DNA of 64,000 nucleotides from Thereva unica (taxonomy: Eukaryota > Arthropoda > Insecta > Diptera > Therevidae), in NCBI GenBank assembly GCA_949987705.1, contig CATLJY010000215.1, positions 61,731 through 125,730 of the forward strand, read 5' to 3'. The notes under the pieces are model-generated. The model was not told the origin of the DNA. It did not search any database and saw nothing but the letters and a program-made list of their open reading frames with translations. Positions 11,073-22,920 of the stretch are shown here, piece by piece; position 1 is the stretch's first letter, and every line of letters starts with the position of its first letter. A program made the translations under genes and the position numbers.

Positions 11073-11437
11073 GATGGGGGGCTACCGGATTCGAATCCCT
11101 GCCAGCCCCACGGTCCTTCGCCTTTCCCACCTACATAACTTTCCTTCTTTCTTCTTCCCTCTTAACATTCCAGGCCTTTCCCGCTCCATCAAAGCGCATG
11201 TCATCAGTTGGTTGATGAGATTCAACTCGTTTCAGGAGGCATAACACTCCAGTGAGTTGTTTCTCGATGCCCGGATGTCAAAGTCGCAAGGGTAATGGTT
11301 GAGAGTAGAAGGACTAAAACTATCGAGTGGCAGTTGCAGTTCCTTCCTCCCCGGCTAGAGCTCCTGTTCGACATTGCACTCTATACAAAGAAAATAAAGG
11401 GCCTTTCCTGAAACACTAGTCTTTCACCTAAAAAAAA

Positions 11438-12140
11438 GTTAAGAGAGCAAGGTTCCATACTATATTAAAAGCACGGTGGAAGCAGTACGGTGAAAGTAGC
11501 CCAAATAATCACTAGAGCTGGACAGTGCCATACATTGGGCGTGGATATCTCAGATTCTTGCAGCCACAGCCAACACTTCCCATCATCTGGAATTACCATT
11601 CTCTGCGGCTGGTATCTGGAACTTTCATTACCTTTGGTTTCTACGGGGCCCCTAGCATATCCAATATCTCTCTTCTTCCACTGGCACTCGGCAATCTAAA
11701 AAACATTCCTCAGCGACTCATACCTCAAGGAGTTTCATAACTAACCCTCTACTAATGGTATCGGGTGGTCCGGTGGTGCAGAGTACTAATGTCAACCCCA
11801 GGCTAATATTCTCGTTCCCATTCTCAAACCCATACTAGCGTCACATAATTTTGCACACTCCCAGTGCCTGCTTGTCCCTTGCTATGGAAATATTGTTTTC
11901 TTGCCCCTGATCCCCCTTCAGTTGACTCAGACCATGTAATAGAAAGAGTATGCTCACATTATAAACCGAATTAAGACTTAAAACTTCGGGGTTCACTCTG
12001 CTGCACGGACCTATCTCTTTTCTTTATTTTTTATGAGTGGTCCAAAAGTACCGCGGCTATTCGCTTGGCTTGTTGTACTACACTTCATATTTGTGGACTA
12101 GACCACTGGAACTAGTTCAACAGTCTGCCTAACAACTTGT
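11438..12140. other. no feature recognised
   Basis: Moderate-GC sequence with short ORFs on the + strand (11490-11740), overlapping in different frames, that I do not recognise. Confidence 0.35.
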
Positions 12141-12149
12141 CGCTTACAC

Positions 12150-12540
12150 AAAACTGTTCAAGCTGCCCGGGCTCCACAAAAGCAGGCTCGGGTAAGCTCC
12201 GTGGTCTCCCCAATTCCACACCGCCCCTCCTTGCCTTGGCCCTTTAATGAATACAGAACCTTAGGTCAGAGCGTCGGCGGTATGGTTCTGCTTGGAGTGG
12301 GGGCAGGACGGTAATTGCGATTCCACTCTTTTTTTATTTTCTCTTATTCTTCATCTGGGGTCTCTGATTAACTGGTGACGGCTGTCTAGGGCCTGTTTCT
12401 TGGCTACCTTGATTCCAGGTTTCGCGAAAGCGGGGATCTGGTATGCTCCATGTGGCTCCCCAATTGCGCTCCGGCCCTCCTTGCCTTCCAGCTTAATTGG
12501 TCCACAAGAGTCCCATGATAGGAAGGGAAGTTCCATCATC
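12150..12540. repeat. unclassified interspersed repeat, two adjacent copies
   Basis: Two diverged units share GCTCC(G/A)TG, CTCCCCAATT and CCCTCCTTGCCTT (near 12200-12240 and 12450-12490). A third copy lies at 45580-45955 (CTCCGTGAAGCTCCCCAATT). They may be remains of a retroelement ORF1 on the minus strand, but no diagnostic motif is left. Confidence 0.45.
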
Positions 12541-12916
12541 CTGACAGAGCCTCCATATCAGAATAAGGCATTATACTGCTGGGTGTATCGGGTGCCCAGA
12601 AGAGATCGTAAAACGACACTGCCAAACTTACCCACTACCATGTAGCGTGTAGCCCTTGACACGATAACTTTACATCTTTGCTGGATGGACACTGGAAGGA
12701 CTAATTTCCCACTCACAGCTTCCAGTGGCCAGTACGACGATGTTATGATGGCACTTCCACCAGTCCGACTCCGACCAGATCAGTTCGACGGCGCTTGCGT
12801 ATTTGAATATTTAAATGCACTACATATTGCAGGTCAATATCAAAACCCAATCGAACCGGAAACAATTACTTTTTAACTAAAAATTGGTGCTTGTTTGACT
12901 CCACTATTGTACTTAA

Positions 12917-13160
12917 CCCCTTCAGACCTGGTGCCCATTGTAATGTACACTGGATTAGAACTTCAATATCTAACTTAAAATATTAACGATGTGACTGCAA
13001 CCACATTACGTGTTTAGCTTTAGGCATTTATTTGATCAAATTTTGTTAATAACCTCCATCTATACGATTTTAGTCGAAACACATAACATAATTCGTGGTG
13101 CATCAACAGGCGGGAAAAATATTTTTTTTGGGTTTCAGAAAAAATTCAGGTCTGAAGGGG
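12917..13160. mobile_element. piggyBac-type MITE with TTAA duplication
   Basis: Terminal inverted repeats CCCCTTCAGACCTG (12917-12930) and CAGGTCTGAAGGGG (13147-13160) match perfectly over 14 bases. Both ends abut TTAA (12913-12916 and 13161-13164), the target duplication specific to the piggyBac superfamily. The 244-bp interior is AT-rich and noncoding. Confidence 0.88.
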
Positions 13161-13164
13161 TTAA

Positions 13165-14860
13165 TGCGACATTTTATGAAATAATGAAATAAAATGAAGG
13201 TCACAAATAAAAAGCAATTTTAAAAAAATATAATGAAAATAAAAAAACATTTCTAAGAAGGCTACAAAAAGGTGATGACAAAGATTGCGGCTTTGACCCT
13301 CTAACAAAAGATACAGGTGCTCTTGGGTCCCTTAAGAAAGGCAAAGCCTGTCTACGGCCTTGAGAAAAAGGTCAGATTGATTACGTTGGCGGAATTGAAT
13401 AGAATTAAGTGCGGTTTAGTAAATTTTAATTAACAATGGATCAATACTGTTTGTTAAGGTATCTTTTATTACACTTAAAACTTTTTTTTAAACTCCTTTA
13501 AATGATGAATTGATTTTGGCTTGTCTATTTGATACTTAAGACATAAATGATATTAATTAACAATTTATTACACCTGATTACACTAACCCAAGCCTCATGA
13601 AAAACGAGTCAATTCATAATTCAATTCTTATTATCAGTTGATGGGCGGGATTTAACACCCTCATGTGGACTTTTAACTGACAATTGACAGTTCGAATTGA
13701 TACAATCGATAGATACATTAACGTGTATAATTACTCCAAGATAAATAAACATAATCAGGACTATTCTGAACTCCGTTGGAATTGACTCCATGAAATGAAA
13801 TACTGGAAACTCTATTTCTATCAATCTACTTAATTTATGCTTAGTTGAACTACATACATAATACAGGCCCGGCAGCAGCCTTACAGAATTTTTATAACTC
13901 ATTTGCACAAATTCCAAGAAAGATTTACAGCATTCACACACATAAACTATAATTCAAGAATGCTTTCAAGGAATGAATTAATTCCACCCACTACCCACAC
14001 TACCACCGTGTTCTTTTACTTCTGGAAGTTTGCTTAACTTCTGACGTTGATAGCTGCAGAACTTTTCCTCCCACTGATAAATTTATGATTCTTATTATTT
14101 ATGGTATGTTTTTTTTCTAGATCCTGAAATGCTAAACTGCCTTGTGCCCATAGTAGCGCAAACAATCTGGATTAAACAACGCTCTTCATTTGTAAGATAA
14201 TCCTCTTTTGAAATAAATCAGCAATACCCTTCTACGAAAACATTATCTTTTCATAACTTGTCGTCCTACTTCCTTTATTCTTTATAAATTCTCCTTTTTT
14301 CTGTAATTTAAATGGGTTCAGAGTAAAAATGAAATGTTAATAATTTTCATTACCTTCATCAGGATCCTGTGTAGGAGGACATAAGAAGTGAAACTCCTTC
14401 GCAAGTTTTTAATTTATTCTGAAAAATATTTTCCTTTCTCAAGTTAACCTTTTCCGGTTTTAAAATTCTTCAGAAAGTCTTCGAAAAGTGTTTAAGAATT
14501 ATTATTACTGATTTTTGGTATTGGCTCTGCAGCCAGAGTTTGGGGCTTCGTTTCTCGCTACAGGCGTATTCCTTCATCTTTCCATTTCCACCAGCTAAAG
14601 AGTGTCACATACAGAAGCAGGCAATGTCTTTCCAAAATCTATATAGAAATGCTCTACAGCGATCAAACACTTCTGCTATTTCGTTAAAAGGCACAATTTC
14701 GCATTCTGTACTGTACAAAAACCACTGGTTCAAGCCCCCCACGCTTCACCCAATCCAACGTCAGACCCGTCAGACGTCTTCGCAAGGACCCTTTTATATA
14801 GCGACGAACCGACTTACTAAGTATGGAAAGGCAATCAGTTCTGCAGGATAAAACCGGTGA
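13165..14860. other. no feature recognised
   Basis: AT-rich sequence with scattered short ORFs on both strands and no recognisable domain or repeat. Confidence 0.35.
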
Positions 14861-14864
14861 GGCC

Positions 14865-15290
14865 TGTTTTGGGCAGAGTTTACACCATCCATCCCAAATG
14901 CCAGGTCCTGCTATCAACGCCTCCTGGTGCAAGAGATCTGTAGCCTGAAAATCTTCAACTAGTATTCAAACTTTGTTTACAACCAATGTCCTCTTCTGCT
15001 TCTGGGTAGTTGTTCTTTCTTGCTGCTCCTGGTGGTACTCGCAAATCCTTCTTGATTAATTTGTTGCTGGCCATAATTAGGGGCGGAAGGAACATTTCGA
15101 GCCAAGGCCAAGCCAGCGTTAAGTTTGATGACTGCACCATGGCTTACAAGAAAGGACGCTCAAGGTCATTAGGGTTCGTAATCAACTTGTAGGTGGAGTT
15201 ACAGTGCTTTTGTCTGTGAACTTAACATGCGTATCCACCTTCTACGCAATGTAATTTTTAGATATAGGTGATGAAAAGATTTTGGAAGAG
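14865..15290 (+). mobile_element. Helitron Pif1-like helicase remnant
   Basis: Blocks of a Helitron helicase appear in order on the + strand, with frameshifts. They are GRVYTIHPK (near 14875), LFFLAAPGGTRKSFLINLLL (15005-15065, Walker A), DDCTMAYKK (near 15128, Walker B; usual form DECTMAHKK), RNQLVGGVTVLLS (near 15180) and NMRIHL (near 15227). The Walker A glycine before the lysine is changed to Arg (GGTRKS for GGTGKT), so the ATPase would be dead even without the frameshifts. No Rep/HUH domain or Helitron ends were found nearby. Confidence 0.7.
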
Positions 15291-15420
15291 TGGATATTTC
15301 GAGTAACCTTTGCGATATTGTGGGAGATCTGGTTCACGGATTGCTTAAACAACTTTCTGTTGGAGCTTCTTTAACACCCCATTACTAACTTCAAAGCGCA
15401 GGGAATGGCATAGCCGAATG

Positions 15421-16470
15421 TAGGGCCGATGCTCGGGGTTTTTGCGCCCGGTGCACTATACGATATTGCGCCCCATAAGCTGTTCATTTTTTAACGCAGT
15501 GGACACTCGCTGGATATGAGAAATATTTGTCATAGTTTGCGCAAAATGTAGGATTGCACCCTAATAATAAGATTACAGAGGGAGTTTCATATGGCTCAAC
15601 ATCAATCTGCTAACAAAAATCTGCTAAAACTTCATTTGCGGAGAAGAGAGTAGAAGAACATGATGGGGTGGGCAGAATTTTTGAACTGCTGAATTCTTTC
15701 ACTGAATTTTTGAATCAACTTTCTGACAGGTGAAAGGCTGTTGCTGTTTTTGGTCTCCCTGTTGTTAGGAAAAGAAAAGAGAAGTGATGGAAGAAGGGAG
15801 AATTAGGGTTAAAAACAACAACAACAAGCTGAAGCATTCATAATGTTCGTTGGGAAAGTTGTCTCTTGTGAAACCCCATACGATTCAACATCGAATCGAG
15901 AATGGACGATTATAGCCAATTTTTGTTGGTTGGCCCGTGTGGAACTGTCATATTAATTTGTTAGACAGTAAAAGCACCAAAGCAGCCAGATGTTACTAGA
16001 CAGATGGTGTTATCACGACTGGGTCATTATGTATCTACACAGATGGCTCCAAAATTGGGAACAAGTTGTGGTATCTCCTCCGAGGCATTGAATATAGATA
16101 CCTCTCTTCGTCTACTCGACCATTGCAGCATGTTCCAAACGGCCGAGATTTTTCTCTCATTTGGGAAATTGCTTCTGAGTCTCCAAGACGAAGGTCTGTT
16201 CCTTCACTTTTTGAGTAAAATCTCGAGTAACATTTCTTGAGTTTATGAAAATCTTGAAGCTAAAATCTTTGGAAACTTCCTGCCCGGGGACATGTAAAAT
16301 TTCCCCGGTTTTTTCTTGCATGAGAAAGTACAGGGACAGGAATTGGGTAAATTGGGTAGTTGGAATTGGGCTTTAAACTTTTTTTTAAGTCTTAATTTCT
16401 GAAATTGCGCCCCCATCAAATTGCGCCCGGTGCAAGTGCACCATTCGCACATATGAAAGCGCCGCCCCTG
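15421..16470. mobile_element. hAT-like non-autonomous element with 8-bp TSD
   Basis: The ends TAGGGCCGATGC (15421) and GCGCCGCCCCTG (ending 16470) are imperfect inverted repeats of the CAGGGGCGGC type. Both sides carry the octamer GCCGAATG (15413-15420 and 16471-16478). TTGCGCCCGGTGCA-like blocks occur just inside each end (near 15448 and 16425). The interior has no complete transposase but includes a LINE RNase H fragment. Confidence 0.75.
15990..16160 (+). pseudogene. LINE RNase H fragment inside the hAT-like element
   Basis: One + frame reads YTDGSKIGN near 16032, the first catalytic block of LINE-type RNase H. A neighbouring frame reads NIDTSLRLLDHCSMFQTAE (16092-16148), the downstream block that in R1/Loa/I-type elements reads LRLPDHCSVFQAE. 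A frameshift separates the two. It is a fossil. Confidence 0.55.
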
Positions 16471-16478
16471 GCCGAATG

Positions 16479-16980
16479 TATTTAGCATATTCAAGAGTCA
16501 GTTCATATAGGGCATAGAGTCTTAGCTAGTCTGGAGCTATTGCCAGACTACACCTAGATCAGTAAGCACCAGGTAATGGAAGAGACCTTTGATAGCTTCG
16601 TGAGGACCTTGTCAAAAACTATTGATCATAGGAGAGCTAATAATTCCCCTTCTTGTAGCTTCTTTTGCATAAAAAAGAACGCTCAAGAAGGGGGTTCATC
16701 AGGACGAGATGACAAACCTTGCCTTTAAGCTCTTGGATGTTGTAAGAGTTCGTGAATGTCAGCTGCGAAAGATTATTCCAAAATCTATTTTTATTTCAAA
16801 CAAATTATGTCCTACGTCGTAGTGTGCGCGATGAGTATATAAAACTGCAGAAGGTACCATTAAAAATGAATTTCATAGCACGGATTTGCGCCTTGTCGAG
16901 TCACTTTAAGGTGGTTTTCGAGACGCATCCGAGACGTGCCTAAATGTAGAGCATCTTGGTTGAAGCCAACACCAAAATAA
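16479..16980. other. no feature recognised
   Basis: Sequence between the hAT-like element and the direct repeat, with no recognisable motif. Confidence 0.3.
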
Positions 16981-16981
16981 A

Positions 16982-17260
16982 AGGTGGTCTGCCAGGCACT
17001 TTGCACCAGCGCAGATCCGGCAGACCTGTGTTTTCTAGTATAAAAAGTTCAAACTTTAATTTGGTTATAGTTTGAAGCTCTTACTCAATAGGTCAGTTGC
17101 GGTCCTAAAACTACAACAACAAAAAAAAGTGGTCTAGCAAGGCATAAGCACCAGATTTGATCAGCCAGACCAACATATTTTGTTTATTCCTTAAGAACTG
17201 CATTTTAAGAGTAATTCCAAGCTCGTACTCGATAGGTCGCATTACAGTCCCAAAAATCCT
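16982..17260 (+). repeat. two diverged direct repeat units of about 145 bp
   Basis: Unit 1 (16982-17107) and unit 2 (17127-17255) share the order GTGGTCT(G/A)(C/G)CA(A)GGCA, GCACCAG, CAGACC, then GCTC(T/G)TACTC(A/G)ATAGGTC and GTCC(T/C)AAAA. A weaker echo occurs near 17325-17360 and 17517-17550 (GTCATCAGC..GCTGTGAA). Their origin is unknown. Confidence 0.5.
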
Positions 17261-20200
17261 TGTTGGTAGAGTTGGACATGTGTTTACTATCATAAAGTAA
17301 ATGTCAGGCACTTGGAATGTTGAGGGTCATCATCAGCAAAGCTGTGAAGCGGACTAGAGAGCATTGAGAACATGGTTAACAGAACTTTGAAAAGAGCGCT
17401 GTTTGATAAATCATGAAATGAGCTCTTGATTGTGAAAAGAAAATTTGGTACAAGGTTGTCTGGTACTTGGTCGTCCAAGACGTATAGGTAAAGCCTTTGT
17501 CGAAAGATGTCAGAGTACTGTCATCAGCGTTGCTGTGAAAAGGACGCGGGAGATTGAGTGTAGATTACAGAGATACAGAAAAGAGGAACACCGGCTGAAA
17601 TGGCATAGGGTATATTCCTTGGCTATGGTTATTCATAAAAGAAGCTCGCAATCCAGTTCTTTTGAAAAGAGTCGATACTCGATAGCTATAGAGCCGATAG
17701 CTTAACGCCAATTTGGAAGACACGTCCCGATGAACCCCACACATTAATCAATCTGACTGGGGATGAGAAATTGAAGCCGTGGACTGCCGGTAGACTCATG
17801 TTTCGCCACATACACCCAGGCGAAGGCGACAGTTTAGCGAGGCTAGTTGTGACTTTAAATGGAAAAATGTTCATGGCTTCAACGGAACTTTTATACTGAC
17901 TAGAAATATTAGATCTTCAGGCAAGGACTGACGATAAATGCCCACACACATAAAGATTTTGGTCAGTTTTCTTTTACTGCAGGCCACATTCAGTTTTCGG
18001 CTGGTGAGTGTGTTGAAACACTTGGCCTCAAGGCGAGAACTCTTCAGACCATGGCCTGCCGGCGGCCTGTTTGTGAATGAGGGCCGAGAGAGTTTGATCA
18101 ACCAGACCGGTCTAATTTTATTGTGATTGATTGATTTGCCTCCGACCTTTGAGAACATATTCAAGACGTTTGAGAACATATTACTCGAAAAATGCTTGGA
18201 GAATGTGGTTCTTGTTTCACTAAAGTATTTTCACCTAGTGAAAATGATACCAAACATTATCTAAATAAAACAGCCATACTTAAACCATTCGTGTTAAAGT
18301 ATTGCATGGTTATTTCCTTTTTTGTAATGTACCAGTAGGTAGTTTCTCTTGTGTTCATCAAATTTCACGGGCAAATTAGTAGTTTATGCTATTTTTATAA
18401 TTTCTAGATCAAACTATAATGGTCGGCATCCTTATACTACATCCGGGGGAATTATGTATGCAATTTCTCCTCTAAAATCAGCCAAAAAATGATGAAAGCA
18501 TTTTTGTTTGTTTTCTTCGATCTCTCAGTCCTATCAAATATTTTAAATCGACCATTGGCGACTCCAAAACCACACCGACTCTCGTGTGATAATTCCAATT
18601 TTTACAAATTTTTTTATAACTCAATTTCAAGATTGAAACACAAAAATTCTTCTAAATTTAAATTTCTCAAAGATTAAATAATTAAATCTGCGGGAACACT
18701 GGGCAAAAACTGGAATCTCTTAAGAACGCTTCAGAACCTTTCTTCTTCGTGGGCTGGAAGCAAAACACCGATTCTAATAAATAACGACGGCCACAGCAGC
18801 ATTAATTCATAGGTAGGTCATTAATAACGGTTCCCAATTGGTAAAACACCATTTTTATCCAAATTGATGGTTGTTAAATTAAGAGAATATATCAAAACCC
18901 GGCGTTCAGTGTTCCGAAAGGTGCAAAAAAGACACCTCCATCATCCCCGGGGAATCTTCGAATTCCCGGTCTTTTCGCACTTTCGCAGCAGCGCCGATGT
19001 TTCTCCTCTTAATTGCGTGCTGCAGCGTTATGTAATTACCCAGCAGCAAAGGTGACCGGTGGATTCATCACCTGACAACGCAGGCAAATTGCCGACGAAT
19101 ATTTATCATCGATTCTGTCTGCATTTCCCATCAGCGGAGAGATGACAATCACAAAGACGGCGGATGTAGGTCAGCGGAACACCTGAGAACATCTGAGCAC
19201 CACCGTGCTAGTCTCATCAAGGTTGATGATGTTTTCTTCAGAAGCACACAGCGCACCACCACTTACCTGCCGAAGACGACGACGCGCAAATTGCCGGACC
19301 ACACTGGTCGCGAACGGGATGCAAATTCGAGACGAAAAACTATTCATCAATTAGAACCAAGAATTTTCCGCCATTAATTCCCTCCTGTGGCAGACATCGG
19401 CTGTACCTGTTGCTACCTGTTGATACTGCAATTAACTGATCCAGCTGGAGATGGATTTATGGATTATGCTGTGAAACTGAGAATTCCCGAGGTATCCAGC
19501 CACCTCCAGTAGTAGGAGTCTCCTTTGGGTGGTATTGCTGCTGGTCCAACTGCCGTTATGCTCCGCTTATCTGCGGCTGTGGACTACATCAGAAACAGAT
19601 AATTAGGGAGTTAACAAACCGAGATTCTCAGGTAACCGATAATTAGGTAATCACGAGAATTCACGGTTTTCGAAGTGCTTGTCGCTGGAAAAAAAGTCGA
19701 TGAAAGTTTTTATCGAGATTTGGGTTCTTTTGCTCTTGTTTGGTCGTCCACGGTTTTTCGTAATGTAGGAAATTGAATTTGTTTTTGTTTTTGGTAAGGT
19801 GCAAGGTGAAGTTTTTAAGTTTTCAATTTGTTTTAGAGGTATTCAAGCAGACAATTAAAGCTAACCACAGAGTGATCATGGATAAGGGAACTGCTTTAAT
19901 TTCTTTTGCCTTCTAAAATAAATATTCGTACGTATGTACAAGTACAGCAAGATTCTGTAAATCCTTGTAACTACTGGTGTGACAAGGAGGAATGGTCAAG
20001 TAAAACCAAGCCCTAAAACAAAATTTCAAATGAAGAAATCTTATAGAAGTAAAGAAGCTCAGGAGTGATTTGGATCACATAACAGGGGAAGCAAAGGATT
20101 AAATAGAGAAATACAGGATAAAAAATGGCGATACTCTCCGAGGAAACCTGCCAATAGTATGCCGACTTAGTTGGACTGGAGTGTACCTTGTTGATTCCAC

Positions 20201-20600
20201 AGTTCAAGCGCTAGCTGAAGTTCCGAAGACAAAGTAAGGTAGACTTTTACTGGCAGATCTACAGCCATGAAAGTGCCAGTGAAAGATATCTAGAGGTCCT
20301 CCCGAGTCCAGGAAATCTTGCTCTGCGCTTTCGCACATATTAATGGTGCATTTGGCAATGTTACCTTCGACGCAATTAACGCGTCCTCCTCAAGGGGAGG
20401 TTCCATCGACTCTCCTTTTGTCAATTGTAATGAATGAACTTCGTGGCGATCTAAATGAGTAGAGCTCCCCCCCCCCCCCCAAAGAGGCGAACAAGAAATC
20501 CAGTTGGATATTTCTGAATCCATGCAGCCGGGTGCCGAATGTGGTCCCAGTGAAAGGAATTTTCGGAATCTCTTTTCAAGAAGGTCAGTCTAATTCCGTA
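17261..20600. other. noncoding or unassigned; GC-rich unique block 18900-19640
   Basis: No domain was recognised on either strand. The segment 18900-19640 is of higher complexity, with CAGCAG and CACC-rich stretches, and looks non-repetitive. It is a candidate for upstream regulatory sequence, without direct proof. Confidence 0.35.
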
Positions 20601-20629
20601 AACCGCAGGGGAGTACAGTACATGGATTT

Positions 20630-21140
20630 CCTCACAGGACCCTCTACGGAAGCGCGGACACCTTCAGCTCCATCGGAGAGGCAACCCTCCCTCCAAAAAA
20701 GCGACTTCTTTGAGAACACGCCGGAAAAGGTTTAAGAGGTTTTTTTGAGCTTGCTACTCTTGTGTAGAGGCGTCTAGGCTCGGTGAGGCATTCTTGATCC
20801 TCTCCAGACCGCAATATCCCGGCCAAAAAGGGTGAAGACTCCAGGCATACCGTTTGAAAAGCCGGCTAAAAAGCATTAAGAAAAGAAGTTCGCACCCATA
20901 ATGAAGCTTACAACGGTTTAAAAGCCGACCTTCTGGCAAATATCGAGATGAAAGCTGAGTTCGGACAGGTCCCGGAATAGCCCAGCTTCACAGATATGCT
21001 CTATGAACCAAAGGTCAAGGGGCAAGTTGGGTAAAAGTTTGTTTGATCCCGACTTAGGTTCAGAGCGGCAGAAAAGCTCATGACCAAAGCTGTTCCTTAC
21101 CAAACATGCAATGTCCACTGAGCCAATGGTCACGTATGCA
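20630..21140 (+). mobile_element. degenerate ORF1 (gag-like) of a non-LTR element
   Basis: Shares ordered blocks with the better preserved copy at 44170-45130. These are AGCTCCATCGGAGAGGC (20668; 44164) and a TTAGGTTCAGxGCGxCA segment followed by CCAAA(A/G)CTGTTCC (21055-21095; 44880-44922). Stops occur in all frames. The RNase H remnants just downstream suggest that both belong to one decayed element. Confidence 0.5.
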
Positions 21141-21329
21141 TTTATTGCATGCTGGCGACTAAAACTTAAAGGTTGACATTTGTTGATATGACGGGAGCTA
21201 AAAGAACCTGTCCGACTGCGTCTATAGAAGCCCTACTGAACGTCCTTCTTCTCCTAGGCTGATCCCCTTTATACCTAAAAACAAGGAACTAAGCCTGGAG
21301 CCTATGTTTTCATGGTACGATACCATTCC

Positions 21330-22920
21330 CGGCAGTCAGAGCTTCGAGATACTATTTATTACAGGGTGGGTGAAAATGGCAGCACAGTAGGCTTCTCGGT
21401 AACGCAAACATGACCTTTTGGTATATGGCCGAACGGGTCTGCCCCATAGTGCAAAATATCAATAGCCCTAGGCATCACACTCACTGCGTTCCCGACTTAT
21501 ATTACTAGAGCTCCAAACAGCACTAACATCGTCATTTTTTCAGACAGTTAAGCTGGCTTTGTTTTGCTAAGGATTGGTGATAAACTTACATAGGTCTAGC
21601 AGCAGGGTGTGTGCGATCACATGTCAAAGGCGCATGGGTCCGCACCTAGACGATAGTATCTGATTCCTATTGACTAAGCTCATCAACTCACCGTGGATAT
21701 CTGCCCAGCCTAAGAAAATACCCACATACTTGTTAACTCTCATTATCCCAGCTTGACCGGCTTACGTCATTACGTCAGAGGTCGAGATCAGATATCTAGC
21801 TGCCTGGCATTCCTGGCACTTCTTTGCCTTTTCCTGCTTCGTAGGACTTCGTATTGCTTTAGCCTCTCCACTATTCTCCACTTCATAATCGCCTCAGCAC
21901 ACTTCTGTTCTTCGAAAACCAATTAAAGAGGATATGATCAGGGTCCCCTTTACCTTCCGGCCATTTAAGGCAAAACCTCCATGATCTCTCAAGTGTCTAC
22001 TCTCCGCCGCCAGAATATCGATGGCGATCAAACTAAAATGCATGCTGCTCCATCGAACGTAGTACTGCATGCACAGCATGCTTGAAGGGAACTTAGTCCG
22101 CAGCTGCTGCATGCAATGGCACAGAACTTTCGTGATAAGGAGGCGTCGATTTGGCTCGGTCAACCTGCACTACCTGCTGCCCCCGCCAAATGCATGAAGT
22201 TAAGCCTTCCGACTGTCATCCCTACGAACGAACGACCTCCTCCCCAACTTTTACCGCTATGGTCTTTACATTTTTCCGTTTGCTGAGAAGCACCACTTCC
22301 GTTATGTGCTCAGCTCAGTCAAGCTAGTATATCTCACAGGGCATCAACAAGGACTGTCTAGGATTGTCTGCTACTCTAAAAATCCTTAGCAGGAGCAACA
22401 ATGTTACGCTGATGTGGATCCCAGTCCACCAAGGTCATAACGATCATGAAATTGCCGATGGCCTGACGAAAGTAGCGCAACTGATTTGTTGGTCAGGACC
22501 CTTTCTGTAGCTAAGCCGGCTGACATGTAAGATAGACCATCAAGAATATAGGTCAAAAAAGAGCCCCAGGCTGCCCGTCAATGCCAAAAGATTCAAACAA
22601 ACCGACAAACTTTCAAATCTCTACGGGTTGGAGCTAAAAAAAAATAGTAGGTAGTAGCTTAATTATTATTTAATCAGAATAGGGCTGTTAGTTGATTGCA
22701 GTTGTCGGTTCTGCGTACAGCCCCCGAAACAACAGAACACTTACTATACGATTGTAAGATTGTAGCTTCATCACGACTCCCCTACTCCTAAGGGGATTTG
22801 AAAAGTACCGAAAAGTGTTTAATGACATGACGGGGTTGGCATCATAGACCAAAGAGGAAATAATGCGCCCCTCGTAGAAGTAAGATGATGGAAAGATCAT
22901 CATGAGAGTTGTTTGATCCA
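21330..22920 (+). mobile_element. degenerate non-LTR element 3' part, interrupted near 21566-22314
   Basis: RNase H-like sequence starts near 21365 (reading ...TGWVKMAAQ, the place of TDGSK). The block AGAGCTCCAAACAGC (21508) matches 63111-63125. After an interruption, similarity to 63147-63700 resumes at about 22315 (CACAGGGCATCAACAAGGAC, GTTACGCTGATGTGGATCCC) and continues to the cysteine block near 22708-22760 (CGGTTCTGCG...GAACACTTACTATACG). The two copies at 21.3-22.9 and 63.1-63.9 kb are therefore the same family. The clade is R1/Loa/I-like by RNase H context. Confidence 0.6.
21566..22314. mobile_element. putative insertion splitting the LINE RNase H region
   Basis: This segment of about 750 bases is absent from the related copy at 63140-63150. 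Near-identical decamers CAGTTAAGCT (21545) and CAGTCAAGCT (22316) flank it, as expected for a target duplication. It contains an unrecognised 89-codon ORF on the minus strand (21894-22163). Confidence 0.4.

Larger units (their letters stand above)
10426..11437 (+). repeat. SINE family A copy split by a hAT insertion
   Basis: The tRNA-like head starts left of the hAT element (GGCTACCATCCCAGAGG near 10424-10441) and resumes right of it with a B box GGATTCGAATCCC (11087-11099). The family A body follows (GGTTGGTTGATGAGATTCAA, CAGGAGGCATAACACTCC) and ends CTAGTCTTTCACCTAAAAAAAA near 11437. Removing the hAT and one 8-bp duplication restores a continuous SINE order. Confidence 0.7.

Noticed and set aside
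20464..20480. Poly-C run as a functional element
   Set aside because: A simple homopolymer; most likely replication slippage or assembly noise.
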